In this document: positions 21,728-31,645 of the stretch, piece after piece
Position numbering within the stretch: position 1 is the first letter of the stretch
Layout: every line of letters starts with the position of its first letter
From: Fragilaria crotonensis
Lineage: Eukaryota > Bacillariophyta > Fragilariophyceae > Fragilariales > Fragilariaceae
NCBI GenBank assembly: GCA_022925895.1
Contig: JAKSYS010000335.1
Span: forward strand, 1-64,000
Direction: 5' to 3'
Length of the DNA: 64,000 nt
Position numbers and translations under genes: made by a program
The notes under the pieces: generated by a model
Seen by the model: the letters and a program-made list of their open reading frames with translations, nothing else
Told to the model about the DNA's origin: nothing
Database searches by the model: none

Positions 21728-22128
21728 TACTGTCTATGCATCGTCTTGACGTAGCGTCATACATGTACGAATGCAGCATGGACTGTGCGATACAGTAGGT
21801 GTTGAACTAGTGTAATACTGAGGCCCCTGTAGAACCTACACAGTGTTCGAGTTTGAGCGATTTGTAAACTTCTTTTTTTTTCGAAAAAGAGTGTTTCAAA
21901 TTCTGAGACCGAATTTTAGATTTCTCTAAATCGTCCAGAAATGCAATAAAAAGTGAACATACCAAAAAAAAGTTGCACCTTCGGAGCTCAATAAAACTTT
22001 CAATTCTCAAAATTATAAATTTTTAATCCGAGGAAGCAGTCAGCAATCAGATTAAGAAGCATGTTGTCGGATTAACATATTTATTTTCATCCATGGTGAG
22101 GGAGAAGTATTTTAAGGAATTTATGGTC

Positions 22129-22148
22129 TTTATAAGTGTCCTGCACTG
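22129..22148 (-). repeat. Right terminal inverted repeat of the Tc1/mariner-like element
   Basis: This is a perfect inverted copy of 19386-19405 and is followed by TA. Confidence 0.93.
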
Positions 22149-22150
22149 TA

Positions 22151-22682
22151 TACGTTTTACGAGAAACTTATGTACAGCTCGAGAACAGTACTATACGCAG
22201 AATTATGCGTGAACGAACCAAATCAAAAGTTCACGAACAGTTCTATTCTAAAAGTGTATGTCATAATTGCACACGAAAGATCAACACGTATGAAATACTC
22301 CACATTTATATCAGAAAAATGAAACTATCGCGCGCAGCGCGAAACTATCGCGGCCGCAGGTCGCGATAATTTCGCGACGAAACCCTAAAAGTATCGCAAA
22401 CTATCGTCGTGGATTTCAACGGAAGGTTCTTCACCAACAAGCATAACCCCAGTGCATTTTCTGAATTTTTTCTTGCTATCAGCACTTGCATATGTACCAG
22501 TACTTCGAATGAACCGTAACAGGTACTTGTACTCGGCGTCTAGTACTACCGGTAGTACTACCGTAGTATCATACAGTACCTGTTGAACCCGTGCATCTAT
22601 CGATGTTTTGTACTGCGAGCAGTACTACTACTAGTACTCGGAGTACTCGTCGAAAGCCGCCAGGGCTTGGAAGGTGGGAGAA
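22151..22682. other. Intergenic with dense short palindromes
   Basis: Between the transposon and the tandem duplication lies noncoding DNA. It has repeated AACTATCGCG/CGCGATA words (22320-22410) and a cluster of AGTACT, GTAC and ACCGGT palindromes (22490-22640). There is no supportable gene. Confidence 0.5.
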
Positions 22683-22857
22683 GTACTTTCCCTCTCGTTT
22701 TGCATGCTTAAAATGTGTTTCTTGGTACCTTCAGTAGTTGACCCTTGGCATATGCATCATCTTTTAAAAAGAAAATCCCTTGTCAAGATGGTGCATTAAA
22801 GGTTCTAGTATATTGGTAGTTATTAGGCGGTGCCTACTACTAGAACATGACAGCAAC
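22683..22857 (+). repeat. Tandem duplication, copy A (empty site)
   Basis: This 175-bp copy begins GTACTTTCCCTCTCG and is followed at once by a diverged second copy (22858-22983, resuming at 23581 and ending about 23645). At 22806-22807 it has the intact TA where copy B carries a 595-bp insertion. Confidence 0.9.
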
Positions 22858-23645
22858 GTACTTCCCCTCTCATTTTGCATGCTTAAAATGTGTTTCTTGG
22901 TACCTTCAATAGTTGACCCTTGGCGTGTGCATCACCTTTAATAAAAAAAAGTCCCTTGTCAAGATGGTGCATAAAAGGTACTACCACATAAAAAGTGCCT
23001 GGAGCCGTTACTTTCACCCCGTTGTGGACTAAAGATATCTTGCTCAAAAATGCTTTGATTTCAATTCTGTTTTTTTACAAATGCTGTGTGATGTTCTTGG
23101 CTATCCAGAACATTAATCATTCTTTTGCCAGAGCAAGAATTGATGAAGTTGTCGCTGAACTTGTGACGCTCATTTTAGCAGTTATCAGCTCCAGGCACTT
23201 CATTTAAATGTATCCATACCTTAAGACATTTTTTAGGCATCGGTTGAGATTTTTCACCCCATTCAACTATGATTTTTTGTACTTGTTTTCTACTGCTACA
23301 GAGTTTTTCCCTATTGGTGGTACGCGATCAATGGGGTGAAAATCCGAGGGGGTGAAAAATTGCGAGACCTCAACTTCCAGTGATGTTTACAACACCAGTT
23401 TCTAATCGGTTTGTTCACCACTCCAGAAGACTTCGTTGTATTGCATATCAGGGATCAAAACGACCATAGCAAGCGCCATTGATTTCTTGAAATTGAGTGA
23501 CTTATTTGTAAGAGGAGTCGAAAAAACCCCGTTTAACGGCTCCAGCGGTCGAAACGGCTCCAGGCACTTTTTATGTGGTAGCATATTGGTAGTCATTAGG
23601 CGGTGGCTACTGCCGCATCTACTACTAGAACATCTGACAGCAACT
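22858..23645 (+). repeat. Tandem duplication, copy B (interrupted)
   Basis: This second copy of the 175-bp unit is interrupted at its TA by the element at 22984-23578. The flanks match copy A on both sides of the insertion: GCATGCTTAAAATGTG and AAGATGGTGCAT to the left, ATATTGGTAGT and CATTAGGCGGTG-like sequence to the right. Copy B has some extra bases near 23610. Confidence 0.88.
22984..23578. mobile_element. Non-autonomous TA-flanked TIR element (MITE-like)
   Basis: This is a 595-bp element with 26-bp perfect inverted repeats that begin CCACATAAAAAGTGCCTGGA (22984-23009 and 23553-23578). TA occurs at both edges (22982-22983 and 23579-23580). The uninterrupted copy A upstream shows a single TA at the same spot, which supports the target duplication. 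The interior has CACCCC/GGGGTG words and no transposase. The 70-aa ORF inside is probably meaningless. TA target and length suggest a mariner-mobilised MITE. Confidence 0.92.
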
Positions 23646-23749
23646 AGTACGCTGGACTCCAATTGCACATAGCCAATTCCACAAATCACATACCAGCATT
23701 GCATTATTTATTTGCAGGGGTTTCCAATTCCATGTCGTATCACACACCA

Positions 23750-24857
23750 TGTGGATCATAGGCAGTGCTAACAAGTTTCTTTCACCATTAACGGTCGACG
23801 TATAAACAGTCAATTTGACGAAAGTATAAGGTACCATATTAATGGATACCACTTGAGACAATACTTACAGCATAAGAACTCTTGGAGTGACGAAACCTGG
23901 AATGAAAATGACCTCGTTAGCTACGTTTGGAAAATCTTTTTGTGGACTAAGCCCAGCAAAGCAAGTCCGACCGACGAAATTTGTACATGGCCATCTCCCG
24001 ATCGGAACGAGAAGGTACAAGCAGGCTCGGATAAAGGATGAAAAATTAAAAGTGTGTCCGTGTTGCAAACTTCACGAGGAAACGGAAACGCATCTTCTCA
24101 GGTGTTCAAAAAATCCAGCTCAAGCATCGAGCCTACGAGACTTAGCTCGCTGTATCCACGGAGGAGATACTCACGCGGTGAAGTATTTGATCACTGGGGC
24201 AATCCGACATTGGTCGACATATGACGATCCGTATAACTCAGTCATATCCAAATATCCGTCACATCTGCATTCATTAATCACTTCCGCACTTGATTCACAA
24301 GCAAAGATTGGTTGGGAACAGATGATGAAGGGTTTTCTAAGCACGACGTGGCGAACACTCGCATCGAAGGATATGTTTGTTGAAAAGCCGACAAATGACG
24401 ATCGACAAGGAGAATCTATGATTAAGACGATCATGAAAGGACTAGCAGAGCATTTTTCAAGGCTTTGGGAGGCACGCAACAAAGTTCTACACGATACAAA
24501 GGATGAGGAGATGCGCGATGTCAGATCAATGGAAATCGCAGAAATCAAGTACTATTTCAGTCGACCTCATTTGCTTGTTTTCGACGATCGACACTATTGT
24601 GAAGGCTCTCTGTCGAAACTGTTGAATGGACGATCATCTAATAGACGCAGGTGGCTACGACGAGTGAAGACATCAATTGAGATTCAGAAGGTACCGGGAT
24701 CCAGACAAACACAAATCACTTCATACTTCAGTCCCACATGAGTACTAGATAAAAATACACAAGTCCTCGCGAGGAAACTCGCCAGGATGGGGTACACAGG
24801 TCTGGCCTAACGGCCGGAGCATGGTGAAAGCCCTATAATTAGTTACGTTATTATTAT
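23750..24857 (+). mobile_element. 5'-truncated non-LTR retrotransposon copy
   Basis: The segment is flanked by perfect 13-bp direct repeats GTATCACACACCA (23737-23749 and 24858-24870). It contains the C-terminal part of a retroelement-type ORF and a 3' tail with small hairpins (TCCTCGCGAGGA, GGCCTAACGGCC). It ends in a short repeat-like tail, GTTATTATTAT, at the downstream target repeat. Long, variable target duplications, 5' truncation and a simple 3' tail are the known signature of target-primed reverse transcription. Confidence 0.82.
23795..24741 (+). pseudogene. C-terminal retroelement ORF fragment with CCHC motif
   Basis: Coding sequence is open from about 23795 (NGRRINSQFDESIRY...). 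It shifts frame near 23910 and runs to the stop at 24741. It contains KFVHGHLPIGTRRYKQ and CPCCKLHEETETHLLRC, a C-x2-C...H-x4-C pattern like the zinc domain that follows reverse transcriptase in many non-LTR elements (zf-RVT type). The helical C-terminus ends in QTQITSYFSPT. There is no reverse transcriptase in the copy, consistent with 5' truncation. The family assignment rests on the motif and the flanking target repeats. It could instead be a domesticated repeat gene. Confidence 0.65.
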
Positions 24858-24870
24858 GTATCACACACCA

Positions 24871-27465
24871 GCCAGCATCATTATGTTACTAATATGCAGT
24901 GGTCAGTTCACATATCAGAGGGAAAGTTGCTGAAGAAAGTCTACTATGGCAATTGTTGCTCCAACATAATTACCCACCAAATTAAGGGTTTAAGACAGCC
25001 ACCATGCTCTGCTAAAGGGAAAACAGGGTGCTGGATTAAGCAAAAGGTAAAGGCACAGGTAAAGTTTTTGTGGTAGGCACTGCCAAGCATGGGGAGGTAA
25101 ACATAAGCAAATTACCGTCGCCCTTCAAACATTAAGTGATGATTGAAGTCCTTTCTCATGCTTTGTGTACATTGCTTTTGTATCAGATCTTTGCAGCATG
25201 CTGGTTGTTACAGTATGTTTTAGAAAGCTTGTTGTGTCTACATGAGAACTCATTGATGATGGCTGCATCCTGTTGGGACACCAGTGTTGAACCAGCAGTA
25301 GCTACACTCAATCTTTTTGTACGTCAATGTGTTATACTTCCTGCACCCACCACACAATGAATCTGTTGCCAATGTTATTGTGCCAGCTGTTGCGACAGGC
25401 ATATCTTAACTCAAGGAAAAAACGGAATCGACCATTAGTTGGTGCTTTCCTTTGGTTGATGCTCCTACAATATGTGTGAGAGGTCACAACCTTGCTGCTC
25501 ATTAACAGTAGAACATCCTTAAGGTGCTGTTGGCATTCTTGGAGTAGCCTTCTCCTTGCCGGCAATGACCGATCAGAAAGGTCAGTCTTTATGTAAGGCA
25601 ACCAACATATATTCTTTTTCTTTTTCTGGCGCTAAACCAACCCTGCCTTGTGTTGACTCTGTTGAGTTGCTTATTGTGTCGTGTTTCCTGCCAAACAGTG
25701 GCTGGGATGACGCGATAGCACAACAAAACAGTCACGTTGTTGAGTTGTTAAGTTGTTAAGTTGTTCAATTGTTGAGTTGTTGAGTCATTGGGTCATAAAA
25801 TTGTCCAGTCGTCCATTCTGTTGAGTTGCTTGTTGTGTGTTTCCTGCCAAACAGCAGGAACAATCAAACCTATAAGCCATTGCCCAGTTGTCAAATCAAG
25901 TCAGTCACCGATTTGCTTGGTTGCCTACTCAGTTGCAAAGTCACCTCATCAGTTGTTGAGTTAATGTCAATGCCAAGATTCCTAACTAGAACTTTTGTGA
26001 GTTCTTCTGTAGCATTGCCAAGTGTCGATGTCATCAAGATTGGATAACCTCATTCGGCTCTGCAAAAGATGCCCCTCCCGCCCATGCATTATGAAGTTAT
26101 CATCTTGGTTTATTGTTGGACATGAAAGAAGTGATGCAATTACCTGGTGCCAATGTAGATCTTTGAAACTGTTTGGCTGCTTATAATAAAAGACAGATAG
26201 TACATGCATAATGACCCCTGTGATGCCGGTCCTTTCATGTTACACCTCTCAAAATGGTTCTGGATCAGCTTTTCCTGCGTTGATAGACTGTCCAGCTGAA
26301 ATTGATGTCCATCCTCATTTTGCTGCCCAGCTAAGGGTGCAGGTGAAGGCATGAAGTGGAGCCTTTATCTCCTTTAAGAGCTGCAACAATGAAATAAAAA
26401 CTGTTCCTTTTGTGCAAATTGGTGTGCAAGCTCAAGAGGGTCAGAACATTGCACCATCAGTAGATGATGCAACTTCAACAAAACACTGCTGGTATTAGGT
26501 TCCCCAGTTCTTGAATTGTTTTCACTGTCAAGAAACTGGTCATAGTCAACAGCAACATCATCATTATTGCTAAAAACCTCATCATCAATAGCAGACTCCT
26601 TCTTGTTGTTGCTGGAAACATCATTGGGAGCGAACAGCAACCTCCTCATTGTTGCTGCTTTCTGAAGCAAGAAGCTGACGATGGCACGAGTTATCTGCTT
26701 GTTTGTCAGCTCTGACGAGATTGACAAGATAGCCTGCTTTGCCCCTCCTTCTTGTTTGCCTTTCTTAGCGCAATGTTTTCGGATCCTATCTCTTGCATCG
26801 TAGGACAACTTGTTCTTCAAAAGTTGTAATCCTACTATTGGAAGAGTGTAGCTTTCATCTTGTCTGTGGGGTTGGAGACAATGATCACAGGGGACACCCA
26901 CCCATGGCTCCTAAGGAGATAACCAATTGTAGAATTTTTCTTTACATTGTAGCATAGTAGTACAAACAAATACAACCAGTGGGAGTTATTCAATGCTGAC
27001 ATGACTGATAGTAGGTGTGAGAGCTGCTGAGCTGTGTTGCTTTTGCAGAGGATTAAGTGTTAAAGTGTGTGTGCATGCAAGTGCATGTGTCATCAAACAA
27101 GTGTGTCGACAAACAAATGACAGCTTGTGAAGCTGTGGCCAGCCATACTAGTAACAAAACAAGCACACATGCTGGGCGACCAATATAAATTGGTTATGCA
27201 CATCAATAGACAGGAAAGACTTGTCAGGGCATGTACATATAAGAAATTCCAACCTAGTCTATCTGTACTGACGTGAAAAACCTACCAAAATGTTAATCAG
27301 AATTCGAAGACAAAATTATGTACTGAGAAGTACATTTGTTGGAAGTCACAACATGTTAATACATATATATTTTAAGTTCAGCTATACTACTCCTGATGTA
27401 TTAGTACTGTAATACTAAGAAGGACATGTGTCTGTTGTGTGCTTTCAGTAACCAAATATGATTTC
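24871..27465. other. AT-rich repeat-laden intergenic DNA
   Basis: About 2.6 kb contains only one sizeable ORF (26374-26901, listed separately). Near 25655-25860 two similar blocks (TGTTGAGTTGCTT...GTTTCCTGCCAAACAG at about 25665-25700 and 25816-25855) flank an array of GTTGAGTTGTT/AAGTTGTT units (25735-25790). The rest looks like old, decayed repeat DNA. Confidence 0.5.
26374..26901 (-). CDS. Doubtful 175-aa ORF, unknown
   Basis: This ORF begins MGVPCDHCLQPHRQDESY and contains a basic helical stretch (DARDRIRKHCAKKGKQEGG), a further helical part and an Asn/Asp-rich acidic segment. The CxxC near the start hints at a zinc-binding remnant. It lies in repeat-rich DNA without recognisable neighbours. 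It may be a fragment of a transposon accessory protein. I recognise no family, and it may not be a gene. Confidence 0.3.
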   Translation of the reverse strand: MGVPCDHCLQPHRQDESYTLPIVGLQLLKNKLSYDARDRIRKHCAKKGKQEGGAKQAILSISSELTNKQITRAIVSFLLQKAATMRRLLFAPNDVSSNNKKESAIDDEVFSNNDDVAVDYDQFLDSENNSRTGEPNTSSVLLKLHHLLMVQCSDPLELAHQFAQKEQFLFHCCSS

Positions 27466-27469
27466 TTAA

Positions 27470-28854
27470 CCCCAGTATTTTTTGTTGCATGGCATGCGAC
27501 AAAAATTGTCCCGATTTCTGGGCGACCCCAAAATATTTGTCCTACGAAAAAGCTAGCGAGAATTTTAGTGCGACAAATGTTTTTCAGTGATTCTTGTCGA
27601 TTGCAACAACTGAAGGCTACTTGTTGTCGCTTGAAGGTACCCAGAGCCCAGCTGTGCACCCAATCCTCCTTTTACTAGAACTGAAGCACTATGTTCTCTG
27701 TAGGTTCTACATACGGTGAGAAGTGTTTGTACACCCCCATACAAGCATGGAACTTGTGATCTGCAAAGCGCACATCAAAAACAACAACAACAACAACATC
27801 ATCTTCTCTTGATTGCAGCTTCTTCAAGGTGTTGCCGATCATGTCAGGCATCAATGTCAACAGCAATATTGACCGTAGCTACGGAGAAAGAGTTTTCATG
27901 TTCGTATCTGCTGATTTGGATGCTGAGGATGATGCCAAAGTGCTGTTGGCCCTGGTGTGGGATGCACAAACAACGCTTGCAACATGCGCATGGGATCCCT
28001 TGCCTCTGATGCCCGACCAGCGGAAAGCGAAAAACTAACTTCGAGGATCATGTGCCTACTGATGACCTTGTTGCTGGGTGTTTGACCCCTACCAAGCAAA
28101 CTACTTCTTGTCGTTAGTAATCTACCGCCGACAACAGGCTCCTTCTTGTAAGCACCAGCTTGCACCCAGCACCAAGGCAGCTCGCAAGACTGCTTCTGCC
28201 ACTGAAGGCATAATAAAGCCTCACAAAGACTGTCCTGGAACCATCACTCTGCGTGAGATTTGTCATTACCAGAAGACTTCGGAGCATTTGATCTGCAAGG
28301 CTCCTTTTCAGCATCTTGCCCGTGATATTGCTCCTCAGGATTTCAAGTCTGACATTCGCTTCCAACAAACAACATCTGCTGTCCTTGCCCTGCAGGCTAA
28401 TAGCTTCTTGAGGAAGAAATAGCATGATTAATAGGTAGTGTTTTCTCTCTGCACATCAACATTGCTGTTGATGGACGATGCAATGAGCAACATCTTATTG
28501 AGTACGAGCTATTTGTATTAGAAAATTCTCATTATGGGTGGTATGTTCGTGTGTTTTGGGCGATGTTCATCCTTGTGTAATGACCGCTATTTTTTTTTAA
28601 ATCCCTTTTTTTGTCGCATGCTTGCTTTTTTCATGCGACAAACTGGATCGAACTCCGAGAAAAAATTGACGGAGTTCGTGATGCTGTAACTTTGTGAACA
28701 TCATGATTGGCAAGCAATCGTCACAGCTTTAGGTAGTACGTCAAAAGGACTACAGATCGCACTTTTCAGAATCAAATGAGAGTTGGTTGCTGTTCTGTTA
28801 TGGCATCGTAACTTTTTGTCGTCTTTTTTGTCGCACGTATTTTTCACACTGGGG
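27470..28854. mobile_element. TTAA-flanked TIR element (piggyBac-like, non-autonomous) carrying histone H3 sequence
   Basis: A 1385-bp segment starts CCCCAGT and ends ACTGGGG. TTAA lies exactly at both edges (27466-27469 and 28855-28858). A second inverted block, TGCGACAAAAA, follows within 40 bp on each side. TTAA target duplication with CCC-starting ends is the known mark of piggyBac elements. There is no transposase inside. The middle holds a degenerate histone H3 (28091-28422) and an unidentified region. The TIRs are short and diverged, so the call rests mainly on the TTAA and the two inverted blocks. Confidence 0.7.
28091..28422 (+). pseudogene. Histone H3 pseudogene, C-terminally truncated
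   Basis: The sequence begins with the codons of TKQT from the H3 tail. It has two stops shortly after and then reads [59 protein letters not shown] and SAVLALQ in register with H3 over the N-terminal tail, alpha-N and alpha-1/alpha-2 helices. Small insertions (PQ before DFK, TT before SAVLALQ) and many substitutions at invariant sites are seen. After ALQ the match ends and a stop follows, so the last third of H3 is absent. It cannot make a nucleosomal histone. There is no intron in the matched part. Confidence 0.88.
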
Positions 28855-29156
28855 TTAATAAATCATTGGAATTCAAATAGCTATTTGTGAATGCACATCA
28901 ATAGGATTTTTTGGGCCTCAGATGATGTGCAGGAGCACACCAGTGTTTTATACTTGTTGTAGTACACAAGTAAAAGCTTACAGGAGTACTCTACCGTGGG
29001 TTCAGTAGAAAGCGAAAACTCCGGGTACTTCGAATACTCCTACCGGTAGTACTCCGAAGTGCGAGTTCCGAGTTCCGAGTTCCTCGCGTGCCTCCAAGGT
29101 AATCGAGGTAGTCGAGCGATTGTTTTTCATTTAGTCGAAGTAGTCGAGCGATACTA

Positions 29157-30132
29157 GGGAGATCCGGGTAGAGTCGTGTTTCCACTAACCTTCCTGTAGA
29201 ACGGGTTATGAGCAGGTTATGAGACACAATAGCGGATCTGAGAATAGGGAATCTTGCTTCACAATTTCAGAAAATCGTCGATTTTGGGGTTTTAGTGGAA
29301 ATTTGAAGCCGATGGTTTCTTCTCAGTTTCTCTTGTCGAGATTCTTTTACACGTGTTCAATTTCATCCCTTCGAAGCTCCACGTTGCACCATATCTATGT
29401 ACACCAAAGCAGACACTGGTATCTAAAGAGGATGCTGTTGACAAAAGCATTCGAATAAGTCGACGTTCGCACTACGAAATGTGCGCACTCAACGCAACAT
29501 CATGACACGTTTCATTCCGCCATGACGACGATTGTAATACCGGTGATTCGGCGCCTGAACCACACTTTACCGGTACCTATCAGACTGATGTTCACATGAC
29601 TGATCCAACGCAACAAACGACAGTGCTCAACGATACATATCTGTCGAGAACGAAGCACCAACGACTAAGGGACCTAGCGCGGAATCTTACTTGATGATGT
29701 TTTGGAGGAATCCTTGTCCTGGATTAGTAAAAAGTTCGCGCTTCGTTTAGCGCGCACACAACAAAAAACGATACCGTCGGTCTCCGACCATGACGACGAT
29801 TGCAATGCCGTAAATTCAGCCCCTAAACCACCAACCACCATTTAGTCTAGAGACTAATAATAATACGGCGAATCCAACAGTAGAAACGACACTACTTAGA
29901 AATTTAAATCTGCCGAGAACATAGCTCCATCATGTAGTAGGTGAAAACGCAACCGGTGAGGAATCTTACTTGTTGTTTTGTAGGAATCCTTGTTCTGGAA
30001 TTTAGTAGAAAATCCCTTCTTTCATGTCAACCCGGATCTCTTTTGTCCGATGTTTATTTAAGTTTCCCGTCCACTAATTTTCATTTATGGTAAGGTAAAC
30101 GTAGTGGAAACATGACTCTACCCGGATCTCCC
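29157..30132. mobile_element. Non-autonomous TA-flanked TIR element, 976 bp
   Basis: Inverted ends of about 31 bp begin GGGAGATCCGGGTAGAGTC, with one mismatch (G/A) after this part, and continue TGTTTCCACTA. They lie at 29157 and, inverted, up to 30132, with TA at both edges (29155-29156, 30133-30134). There is no transposase. The inside is itself a diverged direct duplication. TA target and TIR type suggest mobilisation by a Tc1/mariner transposase. The TIR differs from those of the two other TA-flanked elements in the window. Confidence 0.85.
29518..30005 (+). repeat. Internal direct duplication, about 270-bp period
   Basis: Blocks starting CCATGACGACGATTG at 29520 and 29789 are followed in both copies by related words: CAACA/AACAG ACGAC, CTGCCGAGAAC-like, GGAATCTTACTTG and GGAATCCTTGT TCTGGA. 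The two halves are well diverged. The duplication is confined to the TIR element at 29157-30132. Confidence 0.75.
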
Positions 30133-30595
30133 TACTTTCGTAAATTATATCAGAAAATCGTATATATCATCTATACTCTGAGTGTTTTGCTATGTGGTTG
30201 ATGCTGCAAATTGAGCTAAATAAGTCCGGGCTGATATTCTGTACAGTACACTCTATTACTACGTACCCGAGTACCACTGTACTAGTAGAGTGGAATATTC
30301 GAAGTATACGACTAGTAATAAGTAATAAGGACTGTGCCAGGTACTGTACTCGTAAACTTGCCAGGCGAAGAGGCGCCATTCCGTATGTCTGTTCGACGTC
30401 GGTTCGACGGGATGGATTTGGACCGTTGCACCATTACTCCAGTACTCCAGTACTACAGCAACTCGTACCGTATCGTTTCGCCAGTTGCACATACCGTTGG
30501 TGCAACATCTCAACTTTCACATTTTCTGTGCGCCGCATCGAGAACCCAGGTTACAGGATACAGGATACCACTTTGACTTGTGATTTCCGACTTTC

Positions 30596-31645
30596 ATGAG
30601 CCGTACCCACCCTTGTTGCACCTGCGGACGTCCTCCTGTCGTAGATGTGTCTGAAGCATGGCGTGGGTGCGCGGATGAATCCGTCAAGGACGTGTTACGC
30701 TCAACACTCGCCCATTGGGGATGGTGTCACATTTCGATAGATTCCTCCCAACTCCCTTGCACCTTTACCAAGCCCGATTTCGTTGAGTTCTTTGAGAAGA
30801 CAGAGCTTGAAGGTCTTCTTAGCTCCGGAAAAGTTATTTATCGTGGTCGTTCGGCGGAAAGCGGGTCCTCATCCTCAGAACAAGCCGAACCTAAACAGTC
30901 CTTGGAAGTTCAACGGTGTAGTAGGGCCTTTGGCGGCACTTCCTCGACACCACTGCACAAGTACATGAACGTTATGCACTCTATCGCCGTGACAATAACG
31001 AAAATGCTGTCATTGCCGGACAATACCTTGTTGCAGGAAGGACCCTGCGATAGTGGATGCTGCCAAAATGGCAAATGCAACATTGATTTGATGCGCATCT
31101 TTCTTTACGATCCAGTGCATCCTGCATTGGGCTCCTCCGCTCACACGGATTGGGGCAGTTGGACCATTGTGTGGCAGGATTCCGCGGGAGGGTTGCAAAC
31201 TTATTGTCACGCTCATGATCGATACGTTGACGTCGTAAAACCGCAGGGGCCAGAGCGAGACAATGAGGTGCGTTTTGTGGTGCATTTGGGCGATGTGACC
31301 AGCCTTGCTCTGGGGCATGCCCGTCAGAAGGGGACGGCCACAACAGTGGCATTTCCGTCTCCCAAGCACCGGGTTGTGTGCCCCGCTGATGAACCTCGAG
31401 TTTCCTTGGTGTACTTCGCCTACCCGCCACCTTCAACGTCGCTGGCAAAAATCGAAAGGGTGTTGGAAAATCATGAATTGCCGACGGATTCCAAAGTTTG
31501 TTACGATTCATACTATTTACTGCAAAACCAAACTCCAGGTGGTCAAGTGGAGAATCCAGAGTCCGTCTATCGAAGGATTCGTACCCAGCATGTCGACGAA
31601 GTCTTTCTGGCAAAATGGCGACAAGTTCAGCGTGGCCTAAATTAA
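30596..31645 (+). CDS. 2-oxoglutarate/Fe(II)-dependent oxygenase (isopenicillin-N-synthase-like)
   Basis: This is an intact 349-aa ORF with the double-stranded beta-helix signature of the plant/fungal 2OG oxygenase superfamily. The iron ligands are H183 and D185 in SAHTDWGSWT and H258 in SPKHRV. R268 and S270 in EPRVSLVYFAYP form the RxS motif that holds 2-oxoglutarate. The N-terminal half (LRSTLAHWGWCHISID) matches the non-haem dioxygenase N-domain, which usually starts with a helix and GFF/GWC-like text. A cysteine cluster near 151-161 (CDSGCCQNGKC) is not typical and may be structural. The substrate cannot be told. It is likely soluble, and no targeting signal is evident. The start is the first Met in frame. 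Confidence 0.9.
   Translation: MSRTHPCCTCGRPPVVDVSEAWRGCADESVKDVLRSTLAHWGWCHISIDSSQLPCTFTKPDFVEFFEKTELEGLLSSGKVIYRGRSAESGSSSSEQAEPKQSLEVQRCSRAFGGTSSTPLHKYMNVMHSIAVTITKMLSLPDNTLLQEGPCDSGCCQNGKCNIDLMRIFLYDPVHPALGSSAHTDWGSWTIVWQDSAGGLQTYCHAHDRYVDVVKPQGPERDNEVRFVVHLGDVTSLALGHARQKGTATTVAFPSPKHRVVCPADEPRVSLVYFAYPPPSTSLAKIERVLENHELPTDSKVCYDSYYLLQNQTPGGQVENPESVYRRIRTQHVDEVFLAKWRQVQRGLN

Larger units (their letters stand above)
19386..22148 (-). mobile_element. Tc1/mariner-superfamily DNA transposon
   Basis: A 2763-bp element has perfect 20-bp terminal inverted repeats that begin CAGTGCAGGACACTTATAAA. Imperfect similarity extends about 7 bp further in (ACGCCAT against AGACCAT). It is flanked by TA on both sides (19384-19385 and 22149-22150), the hallmark target duplication of this superfamily. 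It holds one minus-strand DDE transposase gene broken by frameshifts, and an AT-rich noncoding tail of about 400 bp on the right. Confidence 0.93.

Noticed and set aside
22995-23207. 70-aa ORF inside the MITE
   Set aside because: It begins within the terminal inverted repeat, has no family resemblance, and its length is expected by chance in AT-rich DNA.
27829-28038. 69-aa ORF upstream of the H3 pseudogene as a second captured gene
   Set aside because: The text (ERVFMFVSADLDAEDDAKVLLALVWD) is suggestive, but I recognise no parent gene and the length is short.
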